A stretch of DNA of 64,000 nucleotides, taken from the NCBI GenBank assembly GCA_039545355.1, contig BCJJ01000004.1, forward strand, positions 1,444,801-1,508,800. The letters are read 5' to 3'. Each line of letters starts with the position of its first letter. Within the stretch, counting starts at the first letter, position 1. Below are positions 1-10,946 of the stretch, piece by piece. Made by a program: the position numbers and the translations under genes. The notes beneath the pieces are model-generated. The model was not told the origin of the DNA, ran no database searches, and was given only the letters and a program-made list of their open reading frames with translations. Origin of the DNA: Trichosporon coremiiforme (Eukaryota; Basidiomycota; Tremellomycetes; Trichosporonales; Trichosporonaceae).

Positions 1-1088
1 CTGGTGTCACTGTTGCCCAGACTGGTGCTGCGTTCGCCGAGCGCCGCCTGCGTGAGAACGGCGTCCCCGAGTCGCAGGGCCGCGTGCTGTGCATGGACTA
101 CCGCGAGATCCCGAACAAGAAGGGCTACTACAACAAGATCTCCTGCCTCGAGATGGCCGAGCACGTCGGTCTGCGCCGCTACTCGACCTTCCTGAAGGAG
201 CTGTACGACCTGCTGGACGACGATGGAGTGCTCGTCTTCCAGGTTGCCGGTCTGCGCAAGCAGTGGCAATTCGAGGACCTGATCTGGGGCATCTTCATGA
301 ACAAGTACGTCTTCCCTGGCGCCGATGCGAGCAAGAACCTCGGCTGGGTCATTGAGCAGCTCGAGGGCGCCGGCTTCGAGGTCAAGAGCATCGACGTCCT
401 CGGCGTGCACTACTCGGCCACCATCTGGCAGTGGTACAAGAACTGGCTCAGCAACCGCGACAAGGTCGTTGCCAAGTACGGCGAGCGCTGGTTCCGCATC
501 TGGGCCTACTTCCTTGCCTACTCCGTCATTGTCGCCCGCCAGGGCTCCTCGTCTGTCTTCCAGATCACCCTCCACAAGAACCTCAACGCCTTTGACCGCT
601 GCGGCCAGATCCCCACCCACGCCGCGACCCAGGCCCCCGTTAGCCGCGAGATCAAGTCGGTCGAGTCCCACCGCGAGTTCTGGCCCGAGATGTACGGTGC
701 TGCTGCTAAGCCCGCTGTTCCTGCCGCCGCTGCTGTCCCCGCTCCTGCTGCCTCCAAGCCTGCGGCCGTCTCGGCCGAGCCCACCCTCTCCGCCGCCTCG
801 ACCGCCGCCCTCGGCGGTCTCTCCGCTGCCGCTGCCGCTCCCAAGCCGGCGACGCAGAACGCTTTCGCGGCCAACGACGCCTCGTACGAGTCCAAGCTCG
901 ACCCCACCTTTGACCCGACCCCGATTACGGCCCAGAACGCGTTTGCGCCCAAGGCCGTCGCCGAGCCTGACTTTGCTGCCTCTGTCGTGCCCGACGAGGT
1001 CAAGGCTGTCGCTGCCGAGCCCATCGTCCCCGTCGTGCCCAAGGTTGAGGACGCGGAGGGTGCCGATGTCACTGGTACTGCCATCTAA
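1..1088 (+). CDS. Sphingolipid C9-methyltransferase, 3' part (5' end outside window)
   Basis: This is the C-terminal 361 residues of a SAM-dependent methyltransferase of the cyclopropane-fatty-acid-synthase superfamily. It reads open from base 3 to the TAA at 1086-1088. The blocks LCMDYREIP, CLEMAEHVGL, FEDLIWGIFMNKYVFPGAD, GVHYSATIWQWYKNW and FRIWAYFLAYSVIVARQGSS are those of fungal sphingolipid C9-methyltransferases. These enzymes add the C9 methyl branch to the sphingoid base of glucosylceramide at the ER. The upstream membrane segments and first SAM-binding motif would lie before base 1. The conserved catalytic part ends near visible residue 205. It is followed by a tail of about 150 residues rich in Ala, Pro and Val, with a QNAFA motif occurring twice, which I do not recognise from the family. 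The family call is firm; the role of the tail is unknown. Confidence 0.88.
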   Translation, partial: GVTVAQTGAAFAERRLRENGVPESQGRVLCMDYREIPNKKGYYNKISCLEMAEHVGLRRYSTFLKELYDLLDDDGVLVFQVAGLRKQWQFEDLIWGIFMNKYVFPGADASKNLGWVIEQLEGAGFEVKSIDVLGVHYSATIWQWYKNWLSNRDKVVAKYGERWFRIWAYFLAYSVIVARQGSSSVFQITLHKNLNAFDRCGQIPTHAATQAPVSREIKSVESHREFWPEMYGAAAKPAVPAAAAVPAPAASKPAAVSAEPTLSAASTAALGGLSAAAAAPKPATQNAFAANDASYESKLDPTFDPTPITAQNAFAPKAVAEPDFAASVVPDEVKAVAAEPIVPVVPKVEDAEGADVTGTAI

Positions 1089-1929
1089 GCTCTCTCTGAA
1101 GGGCCTGTAGAAGGTGTCGGTAGGAGAGTGGTCGGGGTGAGGGAGTGAGTGAGGGAGGGGTGATAGAGAGGGGAGAATTTTGGAGAAGGAGGATGATGAG
1201 AGCAAACTGAAAGCACTAGGTGCAGACCGTAGATCTCATGACCGAAACATGAACTTTATGGAATATGATCAAGGACATGATCCCTTGCTGCCCTGCTGCA
1301 TTGCTGATTCTGCTTCACAACGACTGATTCTGCTTCATAACGACCAAGTGAGCTTCGTCATGGACTCATGTACGATGCTTCGAAGTTGAACAGCCTGACC
1401 AATGAGCCCGAGACTTGCTCGGCCACGTCATCTATCCATTCATTCGAGCCGAACGGGACTGCTTTCACCCTTGGGATGGGCACGCAGGCCCAGAGGACGG
1501 CGAGACGGACACTCTTGCGGAGGTCGATTGCTCCCCTCCGTCGCTCAGACTGCTCGGCCAGCTTCTGACTGCTTCTGACCGCCCCACTGTATCTGCCACT
1601 TCCGAGTGCTCATGCCTCGCAAGTAGAGTGTAGATCTCCCTCGACATGCCGCTGCGCGTTGCGTCGCAAAGAGTCGGGTCAGTCGCAGTCGGGTCAGTCA
1701 CCACGCGCTCCCACACGACCGTTCCCCCTCCCAACTTTCGATCTTAGTCTTAGAACTTTGGAGTCTTAGATTAATGCATACAAACCGCCTGGGGCGGAAA
1801 CTGCTGGCGACTGTGTATTTTGCGTCGACCACAGTCGTCCTCCTGTCCTTGTCCTCACTAGAGCCCCTCTCCTCGGCCCGAGAAGAGGAGCTGTTCTCGA
1901 TTTTTTAAAGAGTTGGCCGCCCGGATCGC
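1089..1929. other. Convergent intergenic region (methyltransferase / SDHB 3' ends)
   Basis: Both neighbouring genes end here, so this holds their 3' UTRs and terminators. The longest open frames are under 90 codons and resemble nothing known. A short direct repeat containing GTCGGGTCAGTC lies near 1673-1700. No RNA gene was seen. Confidence 0.6.
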
Positions 1930-3294
1930 TTAGGCGACCTCGGTGATGCCGTGCGAGGCCTTCTTGCCCGTCGCCATCTCCAACTTCATGAAAGCAATGG
2001 CGGATCCGGGGCGCAGGCCCTTGGGACACGTGCGCGTGCAGTTAAGAATGGTGTGGCTGTGAAGATGTCAGTTGAAGACTCGTTAAGAGGAGGATGGGTG
2101 GATGTGGTGGTCGTATGGTGGTACGGTGGGGGGTGGCACTGGCTGGTGACTCTCAGGCACCAGGCACGCGCTAGTCAGGCTCGGCTGGCTAGGCTCTCGA
2201 TCCGCAGAATTGATTCCGCCGAAATACAACCACCACCCAGGACACCCAGGATTCTACTCACCATCGGTAGAGGGACATGTTGTTCTGAAGCTTCTCCTTG
2301 CGCTCCTCAGTGGCCTGGTCACGAGAGTCGGCGATCCAGCGGTAAGCCTGCATGAGGACGGCGGGGCCGAGGTACTGGTCCTGGTTCCACCAGTACTAAT
2401 GGATGTCAGCATGAGACTCTTTCAGGCTCGGAAATTGCCGGGTACTAACCGAAGGGCACGAGGTGGAGCAGCACGCGCAGAGAATGCACTCGTACATGCC
2501 GTCGAGCTTCTTGCGGTCGTGCTGAGACTGGAGGATCTCAGTCTTGGGGGGGTTGTCGTGCTTGAGCCAAGGCTGGATGGACTTGTACTGCTTGTAGAAG
2601 AGGGTGAGGTCAGGGACGAGGTCCTTGACGACGTACACTGGAAATCGTCAGCCGAGCCTGTCGGGCAAATATCAGTAAAAACGCACTGTGGGGGAGGGGG
2701 TAGACCTTGCCGGGCTTGGAGGTGTCCTTGTCAATGCGGCAGAGACAGGCGAGGGTGTTGACACCGTCAATGTTCATGGCACACGAGCCACAGATACCCT
2801 CACGGCACGAGCGACGGAAGGTGAGGGTGGGGTCAACCTCGTTCTTGATCTTGAGCTGAAAGGTTAGTTCAAGCCGAGAAAGTCCTACTTACGAGAGCGT
2901 CAAGCATCATAGGGCCACACTGGTTGAGGTCAACCTTGTAGGACTGGAGCTTGGGCTTCTCCGAGGGAGTGTCGGGGTTCTGTTCCAAAGTCAGTAAAAT
3001 GATCCGTGCAGAGACCGGCTAGTTCGGCTCCACGCGGCGATGACATGAGCTCGGCAGACGTGTAGTCCTATGCTCCATCCTCAAATGTCGAGGCGCGCGA
3101 TGTAGCGAAGCGGTCGTGACGCGTCTACATACCCAACGGTAGATCTTGAACTCCTTGATCTGAGGAGGCTTGGTGCCGGCAGCAGGGGTGGCGGTCGACT
3201 CGGAGGGCTGGGCGAACTGGGAAGCGGCCGAAGTCGAGAGCTGGCGGGCGACAGTGCCGCGGGGGAGGGCACGGAGGGCGGTGGTGCGCATCAT
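1930..3294 (-). CDS. SDHB: Succinate dehydrogenase iron-sulfur subunit, mitochondrial
   Basis: SdhB carries electrons from the FAD subunit to ubiquinone in complex II of the inner mitochondrial membrane. Six exons are read on the minus strand: 3294-3133, 2979-2893, 2855-2687, 2637-2450, 2395-2262 and 2056-1930, giving 288 residues. The N-terminus is a Ser/Thr/Ala/Arg-rich mitochondrial presequence. All three cluster sites are present: [10 protein letters not shown] with a later Cys for the 2Fe-2S cluster, and [13 protein letters not shown] with [14 protein letters not shown] for the 4Fe-4S and 3Fe-4S clusters. The C-terminus, ending ITEVA, is intact. Introns are 37 to 205 nt. The first of two adjacent ATGs (3294 and 3291) was chosen as start. 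A CACGTG element lies about 250 bp upstream. Confidence 0.95.
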
Positions 3295-4003
3295 GATGGG
3301 CGAGAGGGGTGCGGAGGCTAGGGGATGAGTGGTGAGATGGAGAGGAAGCGAAAGGCGAAGTGGTGACTTGACTGGCTGGCGAACGGGGGTGTGGGTGTGG
3401 TGTCGCTTCGGTGAACGGGAGCTATCCTGTGTGCAACACGACGCCTGTGGTTGGTCGACGCCGCGGTCACTGACGGAAGCTGGGGTCGGAACTCTTCGGA
3501 CTTTGTCCATGCCAATCATAAACCCCCTAATACGTTTCAGTCACGTGTCGTTTGCAGGACACTGGCGGGTCGGGGTCAGGTCGCTCAGGACCCGCGGACT
3601 CACGGTGTTTTGAAAGCCGCCGTCAACCCCCGCCCGCTTCATGCATCAGACCGGTGCCTCCGGCTCAACGAGGCGGTAGAACCGAGCGCCTCATACACAT
3701 GCACGCGTCTTGATGCTGCGCGAGTATTAATGCGTGTAACGTCATGTCTGAAAGCTCGTACATCATCAATGCCGAACTGCATGATCATTGCGCTGTTGGG
3801 GGTGCGCAGTGTGCTGCAATCGCACTCATCTGTGTGGGCGTCTCGGCCACATGGCATACTGCTGTGTCCACTGTTCTAGTGTGTGCGTAGCAAAGTGGCT
3901 CCGCTGTCACGCGAGCGCCTTCGATTTCCATGCTCAATGCATACATGGGCCCATATGTGAGTCGGGACCTCTCCAGACAGTGTTACAAAAGATCTTCTCT
4001 TCC
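3295..4003. other. Intergenic region upstream of SDHB, downstream of PAM17
   Basis: This stretch holds the SDHB promoter (genes are tandem on the minus strand) and the PAM17 3' end. Open frames of up to 142 codons cross it but have no recognisable content and overlap each other on both strands. A CACGTG core is at 3542-3547. Confidence 0.55.
3542..3547. promoter_or_regulatory. CACGTG (E-box/Cbf1-type) element upstream of SDHB
   Basis: A CACGTG palindrome in the context GTCACGTGT lies about 250 bp upstream of the SDHB start. In fungi this core binds bHLH factors such as Cbf1. A longer palindromic version occurs between COQ1 and KRI1. Binding here is inferred, not shown. Confidence 0.35.
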
Positions 4004-5029
4004 TTAGAGCTCGTCGGGAACGCCGTGGGACACCTTGGCAGCGTACGCCTTCTGGTCCTTGAGCCACTGGCGGTACGCCGGAATCGAGGTGATCTGTTAA
4101 CCGGAATGCCAGCGCGATACACAGCAGTAGTACCAGATCCACAACCGAGATAACGGGTAATCAGGCAACGCACGGGTGAGAGATGTGCGAGTTCAAGCAT
4201 GAGGGCGATGCGTCAGCACTCGAAACCAAACAGGCAGCTCTTAACGCACCTTCTCTCCGTAGAAGTCAGGCGAGGGGTTGTTCATGCTCTGGCGCGAGGG
4301 GTCAACACGCCTCGACTTTATCCTGTTGAAGAACTCGCGGTCCATGACCTCAAGAGGGGAGGGGTTGCCCTTCGAGAGCTTGGGGTGGGTGACGCCGAAG
4401 AGAGCGTTTCCGACGGTAGGGCCAAGAAGCCAGCCGAACGCTGATGTCAGCTTCAGAGGATCCAACCGACAGCAGAGGGACTCGCTGCTCCTCTTGAGTC
4501 CACGAGGAAGACCAACCCAGACACCGCCCTTCGCCTTTAGGAACGCAGGCGATGGTCCGTTGGCCGACAGGATCACTCACCCATGCATGCGAACCTTGAA
4601 ACCTCAGTCAGTACTCGGATCAGTGAGCTTGCCAATTGCACTTACGTGGCTCCTCCGTAAACCATGCTGGGGTGGTCAGCTCAGGCATGCCATCGGCGCA
4701 GCTGGTCACACGCACTAGGGGTCAAAGCCAAAGATGAGCTGCGTGGGGTCGACGTCCTTGCTGGCGAAGTACATAGCTCCACCGATCAGACCACCGAGAG
4801 AGGTAGGGACCGACGTGACAGACGACCACTGCCTGCGCCTCTTGCGCATGGCGAGGTAGTCGGACCAGGTCATGGGCAGATCCCGGGGAGAGGTGTAGTT
4901 GGGGTCAACCTCATCGGGGGCGGTCGAGGTCGAGGTAGAGCTGGAAGTAGAGTTGAAGCGGCGGGCAACGGCGGCGGAAGAGCCGAGGGTACGCACCCGA
5001 AGGCCGAGGGAAGCGCGAGCGAGAGACAT
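4004..5029 (-). CDS. PAM17: Presequence translocase-associated motor subunit Pam17
   Basis: Pam17 is an inner-membrane protein that organises the TIM23 import motor (Pam16/Pam18). Five exons make a 209-residue protein: 5029-4716, 4666-4646 (21 nt), 4594-4581 (14 nt), 4440-4250 and 4093-4004. The N-terminus is a basic Ser/Arg-rich presequence. It is followed by the family blocks MTWSDYLAMRKRRRQW, SVPTSLGGLIGGAMYF, DPTQLIFGFDP, GWLLGPTVGNALFG, DREFFNRIKSRRVDPSRQS and NNPSPDFYGEK, and ends with IPAYRQWLKDQKAY. Two hydrophobic segments match the family's two membrane spans. The two microexons are required to join the DPTQLIFGFDP block to GWLLGPTVGN in frame, and each has a consensus donor and acceptor. 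Its start faces the F-box gene across 268 bp. Confidence 0.92.
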
Positions 5030-5297
5030 GGTGCTGGGTGTCGTCGAGAGTCTCGTCGTCGCTGTTCATGTTCAAGAGATCGCTGACGGCCAGCGCCGTG
5101 CGGTGTGCGGTGGAGGTCGCGAACGGCGTTAGGTGAAATGGCAAGTGGCGGTGACGTCGGGCGGCAACGTCTGCGGGGTCTCCAGGTCTCCCGAGTTCGA
5201 TCCGCTTACTTCAAGGTTCGCTATCTAAAACCACTACTGGAATCAGCCCTCTGCACTATCCCGTTCCTCTCAACGCTTTCTGCGACACCATGCTCAT
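5030..5297. promoter_or_regulatory. Divergent promoter region PAM17 / F-box gene
   Basis: These 268 bp separate the two start codons of divergently transcribed genes and must contain both 5' leaders and promoters. No specific element is recognised. Confidence 0.4.
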
Positions 5298-7278
5298 ATG
5301 TCCGCCGCCATGAGCGTCCAGGAGGAGCGCAAGATCGAGCTCCTCGACCTTCCTGGCGAGCTGCTGAGCCAGATAGCCGGGTGCGTTAATGACTGCGTGC
5401 TCAAGCTAACGCGCAGCTACCTGTCCCTCAACGACATTATCACCTTCCTTTCGCTGCATCCCGTCCTCCTCAACCTCACGCAATCCAACCTGACACCACT
5501 AAGGGAGTCCATTCGGCAGATACTTCGCAACGGACCACCATACCCCCAGGCCCTCTCCGTTCTGCCCTCGCTGTCCTTCCTCACTGGCCATGATGACGGG
5601 AGCCTGTTCATGGATGTTCTGGTCAGGGCTTCGCCTCGCTGGATACTGGAGCGGTTCGAGATAGGCAGGTGGCGAGATCATGTTTGGGAGGAGGCATTCA
5701 AGCGCCGCTTTCTCCCGAGCTGGGTGCGATACAAGAACGCAGACGACAGCTGGCGAGCAGCCTACCTACGTGTGCTGGGTCGTCTGGAACACCGATCGGC
5801 TGGGTGCGCGCATCACGAATCATGGACCGTGAGTCACACAGAATGTGTTGCATCTGACAACAGCGCTTCATCACTCTCAGACATAACGGGTCTGCTATGT
5901 TGAACCGAATATATACCCGCACATTCGATCCGTACGACATCTACGACGAGCTGAAGTGAGTTGGAGCCTACCCTGTGGTGAACTGACCGTAGGCACCAGA
6001 GCAATCACGCTCATTATCCGACAGACGTCAGAGTCGTGCTGCACCTCCAGGACGTTCGCATCCTGGCTCTCGGTGTATTGGTGGAGCGTCCGTCATGGTG
6101 CGCCAATGACAGCGCTCATCTCGTTCTGCATCCCCCAATGCTTCGCAGACTGCACACAACGCCCAGGGCGCCCAGGGCGTCGCCGAGGCTTCCTCGAACG
6201 GTGTCGGCCCCAGACGAACAGCACAACATCATTCCGCTGGTACGATCTATGACAGGATCGTCGGCTCCAAATCCGCCGAGCATAGCTGCTTCGTCGCCGC
6301 CTTCTCGCCCGCCCGCGCTGAGCAGCAGTCCATCCATGTTTGCATCCTTTGGTGACTGGATGGGAAGGGCCAGACGGCTTTCGCTACACGCCGAACCAGA
6401 AGCTGGACCCAGTCAACCCCGCGCAGGTGACAGGGAAAGAAGATGGTCGCTGCCGAGTCTTACGCGTTCACGAAGTCACCCGAACGAGTCCACAAGTGAC
6501 TCGCACGAGGCATCATCATCCACCGCAGAACAAGCATACCAGCCACCAGACCCTCATGCCTCCTCGCCTTTGTTCGCCATGCACGGGTCATCGCCAAGAG
6601 TGCCGACTCTGCAGCTGATGCCAGCACTGCCGGAAGACCACACACCGCCGACGCCTCCGACGCCTTCCCCGCCGCCTCAGCTCCGCGTGCAGAGACCATA
6701 CACGCCTCTGACACACCCGACTCCCGCGTACTCGCATCGGCTGTATCCCAACTTCACGCCGTACGAGTCTGAGTGGCTGCGGACGACGTCGTACTCAGTC
6801 GACCGACTCAACCCGGGCTTAGGAGTGACGCCGGACGACGACCCGGTGCTGCGCGTTCGGGACTTCCGATCTGACCACGAGGAGACGTCAGAGATCGGCG
6901 AAGCCTCGTCAGGCAAGGCGATGTGGGGAACGGAGGGGATGAAGGTGACAGAGTGGGAGCCGGAGAGCGAGGAACGCCGGCGTTGGGCGGGATCCATGAT
7001 GTAAGCTTCAGCGGTTGGTGTGCGACGCGAAGCTAACGCACAGCCTTGTCGCCCAACTCTTTCCCGGAACTAGAAATGAAGCTGCACCGCCGGGTGTGCC
7101 CCGCGACTCGGCGGTTGAAGGTGCTTTAGTCGACCTTGGGCCGCGGGGACAGTATGCGAGTCTGGGCTGGGAGGACCTCGAGGTGCTGTTGCCGTGGGTC
7201 AAGCTGAAGTCGCCCGGCCACGACGACCATGAAGGACGTCGTTCGGGCTGGGGCTTTGAGGCTGGAACAGAAATATGA
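5298..7278 (+). CDS. F-box domain protein
   Basis: The protein is probably a substrate adaptor of an SCF ubiquitin ligase. I read five exons: 5298-5380, 5417-5828, 5864-5955, 5993-7000 and 7044-7278, giving 609 residues. The F-box is near the N-terminus, starting ELLDLPGELLSQIAG and continuing YLSLNDIITFLSLHP across the first intron. That intron is only 36 nt and in frame, so an ORF search reads through it and inserts 12 spurious residues. Next comes a structured region (WRAAYLRVLGRLEHR, RHNGSAMLNRIYTRTFDPYDIYDEL). The long second half, rich in Ser and Pro, appears disordered. The C-terminal 75 residues regain order, with WEDLEVLLPWVKLKSPGHDD. The start at 5298 is the first ATG; another lies 12 nt downstream. 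The substrate is unknown. Confidence 0.78.
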
Positions 7279-7432
7279 GATTGTAAACAAAGCATCGCCG
7301 GGTCTGTGCGTGTTTGTACAATTTGTAATGCATCTATGAGAAAGATCGCGTGCGCGACCGAGAATATGGCTATGGTGCCGATAGTGCTGTCTGGTCCCAA
7401 ATGTGTTTGTGCGTGCGTGGAGTCGATAATGC

Positions 7433-10400
7433 TTAGATGTTCTCGTCGGGCTCGCCGTCGATGAGGGCGGCATAGTCCTCTGCGCTGGCGAAGGCGGGCA
7501 TCTCGCGGCGCTTTTTGCGGCGCTCCTTGCGCTCCTCCCTGCGCTTGCGCTTCGCGCCCGCGGCGGGGTCTTCTTCTTCCTCCTCCTCGGAGTCGGAGCC
7601 GCCGAGCTCAATGTTCGGCATCTCGTCGAGCGGGATGAGGTCGTCCTCGTCCTCGTCCAGGTCGGGGAAGTCGTCGCCGTCTGACTCGTCCTCGTCCTCA
7701 TCCTCATCCTCGTCCTCATCCTCGTCATCCTCGTCCCCGTCGACCTCAGCGGCGTCGCCCTCCTCGTCAGAAGAGTAGTCGACGTCCTCGTCGCTGCTGT
7801 CATCCGAGAGACCCATGTCGTCTCCGGCATCGGGCATGGAGGCCTGCATGGCCTTCCAGATCTCGTCCTCCTCGGCGTCGGATCCCTCGACGGCCTCCTC
7901 GGCCTCCTCGGCGTCGCTGGGGAGCTCGTCGTCCGAGACGTCCATGGCGTCCTCGTCCGAGTCGGCGCCCTTGCGCTTCTTCGCGTCCTTCTTGAGCGCC
8001 TCCTTCTTGGCCAGCTTGGTGCTGAAGAAGCGGTGGAAGAAGAGCTGGTCGACAGGCACGTCCTCGACCTTCTTGCGCCAGAACGCCTCGGTGTTGACGT
8101 TGGACTCGGGGGCGGTGCGCGGGCCGCGGTTGCGGATGACGTTGCCCGTTGTGTCGTTCACGGCCGCGGGCTGCATGATCGACGCGCCCTTGGGCTGCAG
8201 CGTCTTTTTCGGGTTGCGGTACACGAACTTGTCGAGGAAGGAGATGAGCGTGTTCAGGCTGATGTCGGCCGAGCCCGTGAGCGTCTGCCCCATCAGGAGC
8301 TGGTTCGCCTGCAGCGCCACACTCGGGTGGAAGTGCTCGGTGAACGGGAGCAGCTCCCAGAGACAGCTCTGGTCTGCGTTCGCATACAGGGGCTCGCGCT
8401 TCTTGCCGTCGTACTGCTTCTCGCCGGCCGTGGAGGACTCGCCCGCCTTCTCCTGGACGGGCTTCTTGCCCTTGGCGTCCGCGTCGACGAAGTGCTCCTC
8501 CCCATCATCCTCGGGCTCGATGAGCATGCGGCGTAGGCCCGGGGTGGCGTTGAACAGATCGCCGAGCAGGTAGAGCGCACCGCAGATGAACGGCGGCTGG
8601 TGCAGGTTGAGCATCTGCAGCAGACGCTTGACGAACGCCATGACGCGAGGCAGGCTCTGGTCGGCCTTCATAGCCTTGAACAGCAGGTTCAGGTACATGG
8701 CCTGCTTGGACGAGGTGATGAGGCGGCCGTCAAAGAGCGACTCGTACAGCGTGCGATAGAAGCGGTCGACGACGGTGGGTCGGCTCTGCGACACCTGGAA
8801 GATGAGCTGGAGAGCCTGGATGGACGTGTTGAACGTGCCCGCGTGGCAGATCTTGAACAGCGTCTCCATGTAGCCCTCGAAGAGCGCGTCGTCGAGCTTG
8901 GCGAACGGCAGCGCACGGTTGACACCGGTAAGAACAGCGGCGACAAGCTTGGCCTCGGCGCTGTCGACGAGCTCCTCCTCGGGCTGCTTCCGTCCGCCCT
9001 TGGGCTTGGCACCCTTGCGTCGTCCACGCCACTTCTCGACCTTGCCCGTGACCTTCTGCATCTGGTCGGCGTCTAGCTCGTCCGCCTCGGTCTTCTCCTC
9101 GTCGCCCTTCTTCTGCTCCTCGCCAAGGATCTCGCGGAACACTTCGAAGTACACCTCAACCAGGCGGCCGGCGACCTCGCGGTCCTTCTGCGTAAGGGTC
9201 ATCTGGTTCAGCGTGATGAGACCATAGTACCGTCCGTGGTTGGGGGTCGCTTTGCCTCCCTCCTCAGCCTTTTTCTTCGGCTCGTCGTCGTCGAAGCGCA
9301 TGTGAGAACCGCCTGATGTTGAGCCGGCCGCACCGGTGAGTTGCGTCTTGAGGACGATCGCGGCGACCTCACGGGCAACGACAGCCTTCATGGCGGGGTG
9401 GACCTGGAGGAGCTGGAGGATGTGGTGAGAAGCCTTCGAGGCGACGGCACGGTCCGTGTCACCGAGCTTGTTGACACCAAGACGGAGCAGGTTCTGCTCC
9501 TGCTCAGCGTTGCCCTGGAGCAGCTGGAAGGTGACGTCGAGAGCCTTGGAGCGAACGTAGGGGAGGGTGTCGTGCGAGAGGGTCTCGAGGATCTGGAGCA
9601 GGTTGAAGAACCACTTCTTCAGGAAGTCCTCAAAGGCGTAGACAACAAGGTGGCGGTCGGTGATGTCGGGGTGCGCGAGCAGCGGCTGGTCGGCAAAGTA
9701 CTTGAGCTTGCCGGTCTCCTTGCCTCCACCGGTGACGAACCAGTCGGCAAGAGCGCGGACCGTAGCGAGACGCTCATCACGGCCACCACCGGCGTGGGGA
9801 GCTCCATCACGCCAACCGGCCATGGCGCGCATGCGCTCAAGCTCGGAGATGGCATGGATCGGACTCTCGCGGACAAGAAGGACGAGCGCGGACAGCTTGT
9901 CCTGGTGCGTACCGCTCGCAAGAATCTGCGAGATGAATGCAGTGTCGGAGGAAGAGCCAGCGCGCTGGGGCTTGGGAATGTCACGGAGCAGCTGGTCGGC
10001 ACGCATGCGCAGGGAGTTGATCTTCGAGTGCGGGGCCTTGCCAAGAGGCTGCGAGGGCATCGCAAGGTCGGGAACGAGGGAAGCCCAGTCGGCAACCATG
10101 GGAACGTTCTGTGGTCAGCCTTCGCCCAGACAGCTCGACTTACTCGTCCGCTCGTAGCGTCCGGGTCCACCCGCTTGGCGGGAGCCTCCTCCTTCTTGGG
10201 CTGCTCCTTCTTGACCTCCTTCTTGGGCTCAACCACCTTCGGAGCCTCGTCTTCGCTGCTCCCCTCGCTCTCCTCACTCTCCTCATCCTCATCCTCATCC
10301 TCGTCCTCGTCTTCGTCCTCTCCCTCATCCTCCTCATCCTCGTCCTCCTCATCCTCGCTCTTGGCCTCTTCGTCCTCGTCTTCCTCGTCATCATCGTCCT

Positions 10401-10729
10401 CGACAGCGCCCTGGGGCGCCAGGCTGCCGAAGTCGAGACCCTTCATGAAGGCACCGAGCTCAGCCTTGAGGGCCTTCTGAGACGGTCAGAAAGACAAATT
10501 TCACCAGGAAACTCACCTCGTCAACGTTTCCAGACTTGTTGCCTGGAGCAGCCTCATCGTCGCTATCAACTCCGGCGATCAGGTCGAGGTCATCATCGTC
10601 GCCTCCGAGCTCCTTAACGGCTTGTCGGAGAGTGTCGTTGTCGTTGTTCTTGGCGGCAGGCTTGCCGGCCCTGACCGGCTTGTGGGGCTTGTCAGCCTTG
10701 GAAGTCGCCTTTGACTTTCCCTTGGCCAT
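7433..10729 (-). CDS. MAK21: Ribosome biogenesis protein Mak21/Noc1 (CEBPZ family)
   Basis: Mak21/Noc1 works with Noc2 in early nucleolar 60S pre-ribosome assembly. Three exons (10729-10517, 10476-10144, 10108-7433) give 1073 residues, close to the roughly 1000 expected. The N-terminus is Lys-rich, followed by a long Asp/Glu run in exon 2. A helical-repeat body follows, containing the CBF/Mak21 domain (QALQLIFQVSQSRPTVVDRF, MYLNLLFKAMKADQSLPRVM, PPFICGALYLLGDLFNATPG). Another Asp/Glu/Ser tract and a basic KRKRREERKERRKKRR stretch lie near the C-terminus. Long frames on the plus strand here are mirror images of the acidic tracts, not genes. The start is the ATG opening MAKGKSKATSKADKP. Confidence 0.93.
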
Positions 10730-10946
10730 GTTGGGTGTGAGGATGGGTGCAAGGCCACTGGGTTGTTGTTGAGCATCTCACCGGTACGCAATCTTCAGAA
10801 ATTAATGGTCCCTAGCCGGATTTCGTGACGTGTGATTTAGGACCCCGCACGGTATCAACGGCGACCTCCAGCCTCGGCGCGTCACCACTACGGAATTGAG
10901 CGAGTGAACTGACCGACCCAGACATCGCTCACCAACTCATCTCAGC
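10730..10946. promoter_or_regulatory. Divergent promoter region MAK21 / V-ATPase subunit f
   Basis: These 217 bp lie between two divergent start codons and must hold both core promoters. No specific motif is claimed. Confidence 0.4.

Noticed and set aside
9341..10480. 379-codon plus-strand open frame opposite MAK21
   Set aside because: It is the reverse of the MAK21 coding sequence, with runs of Ser and Leu that mirror the Asp/Glu tracts. MAK21 has clear domain homology.
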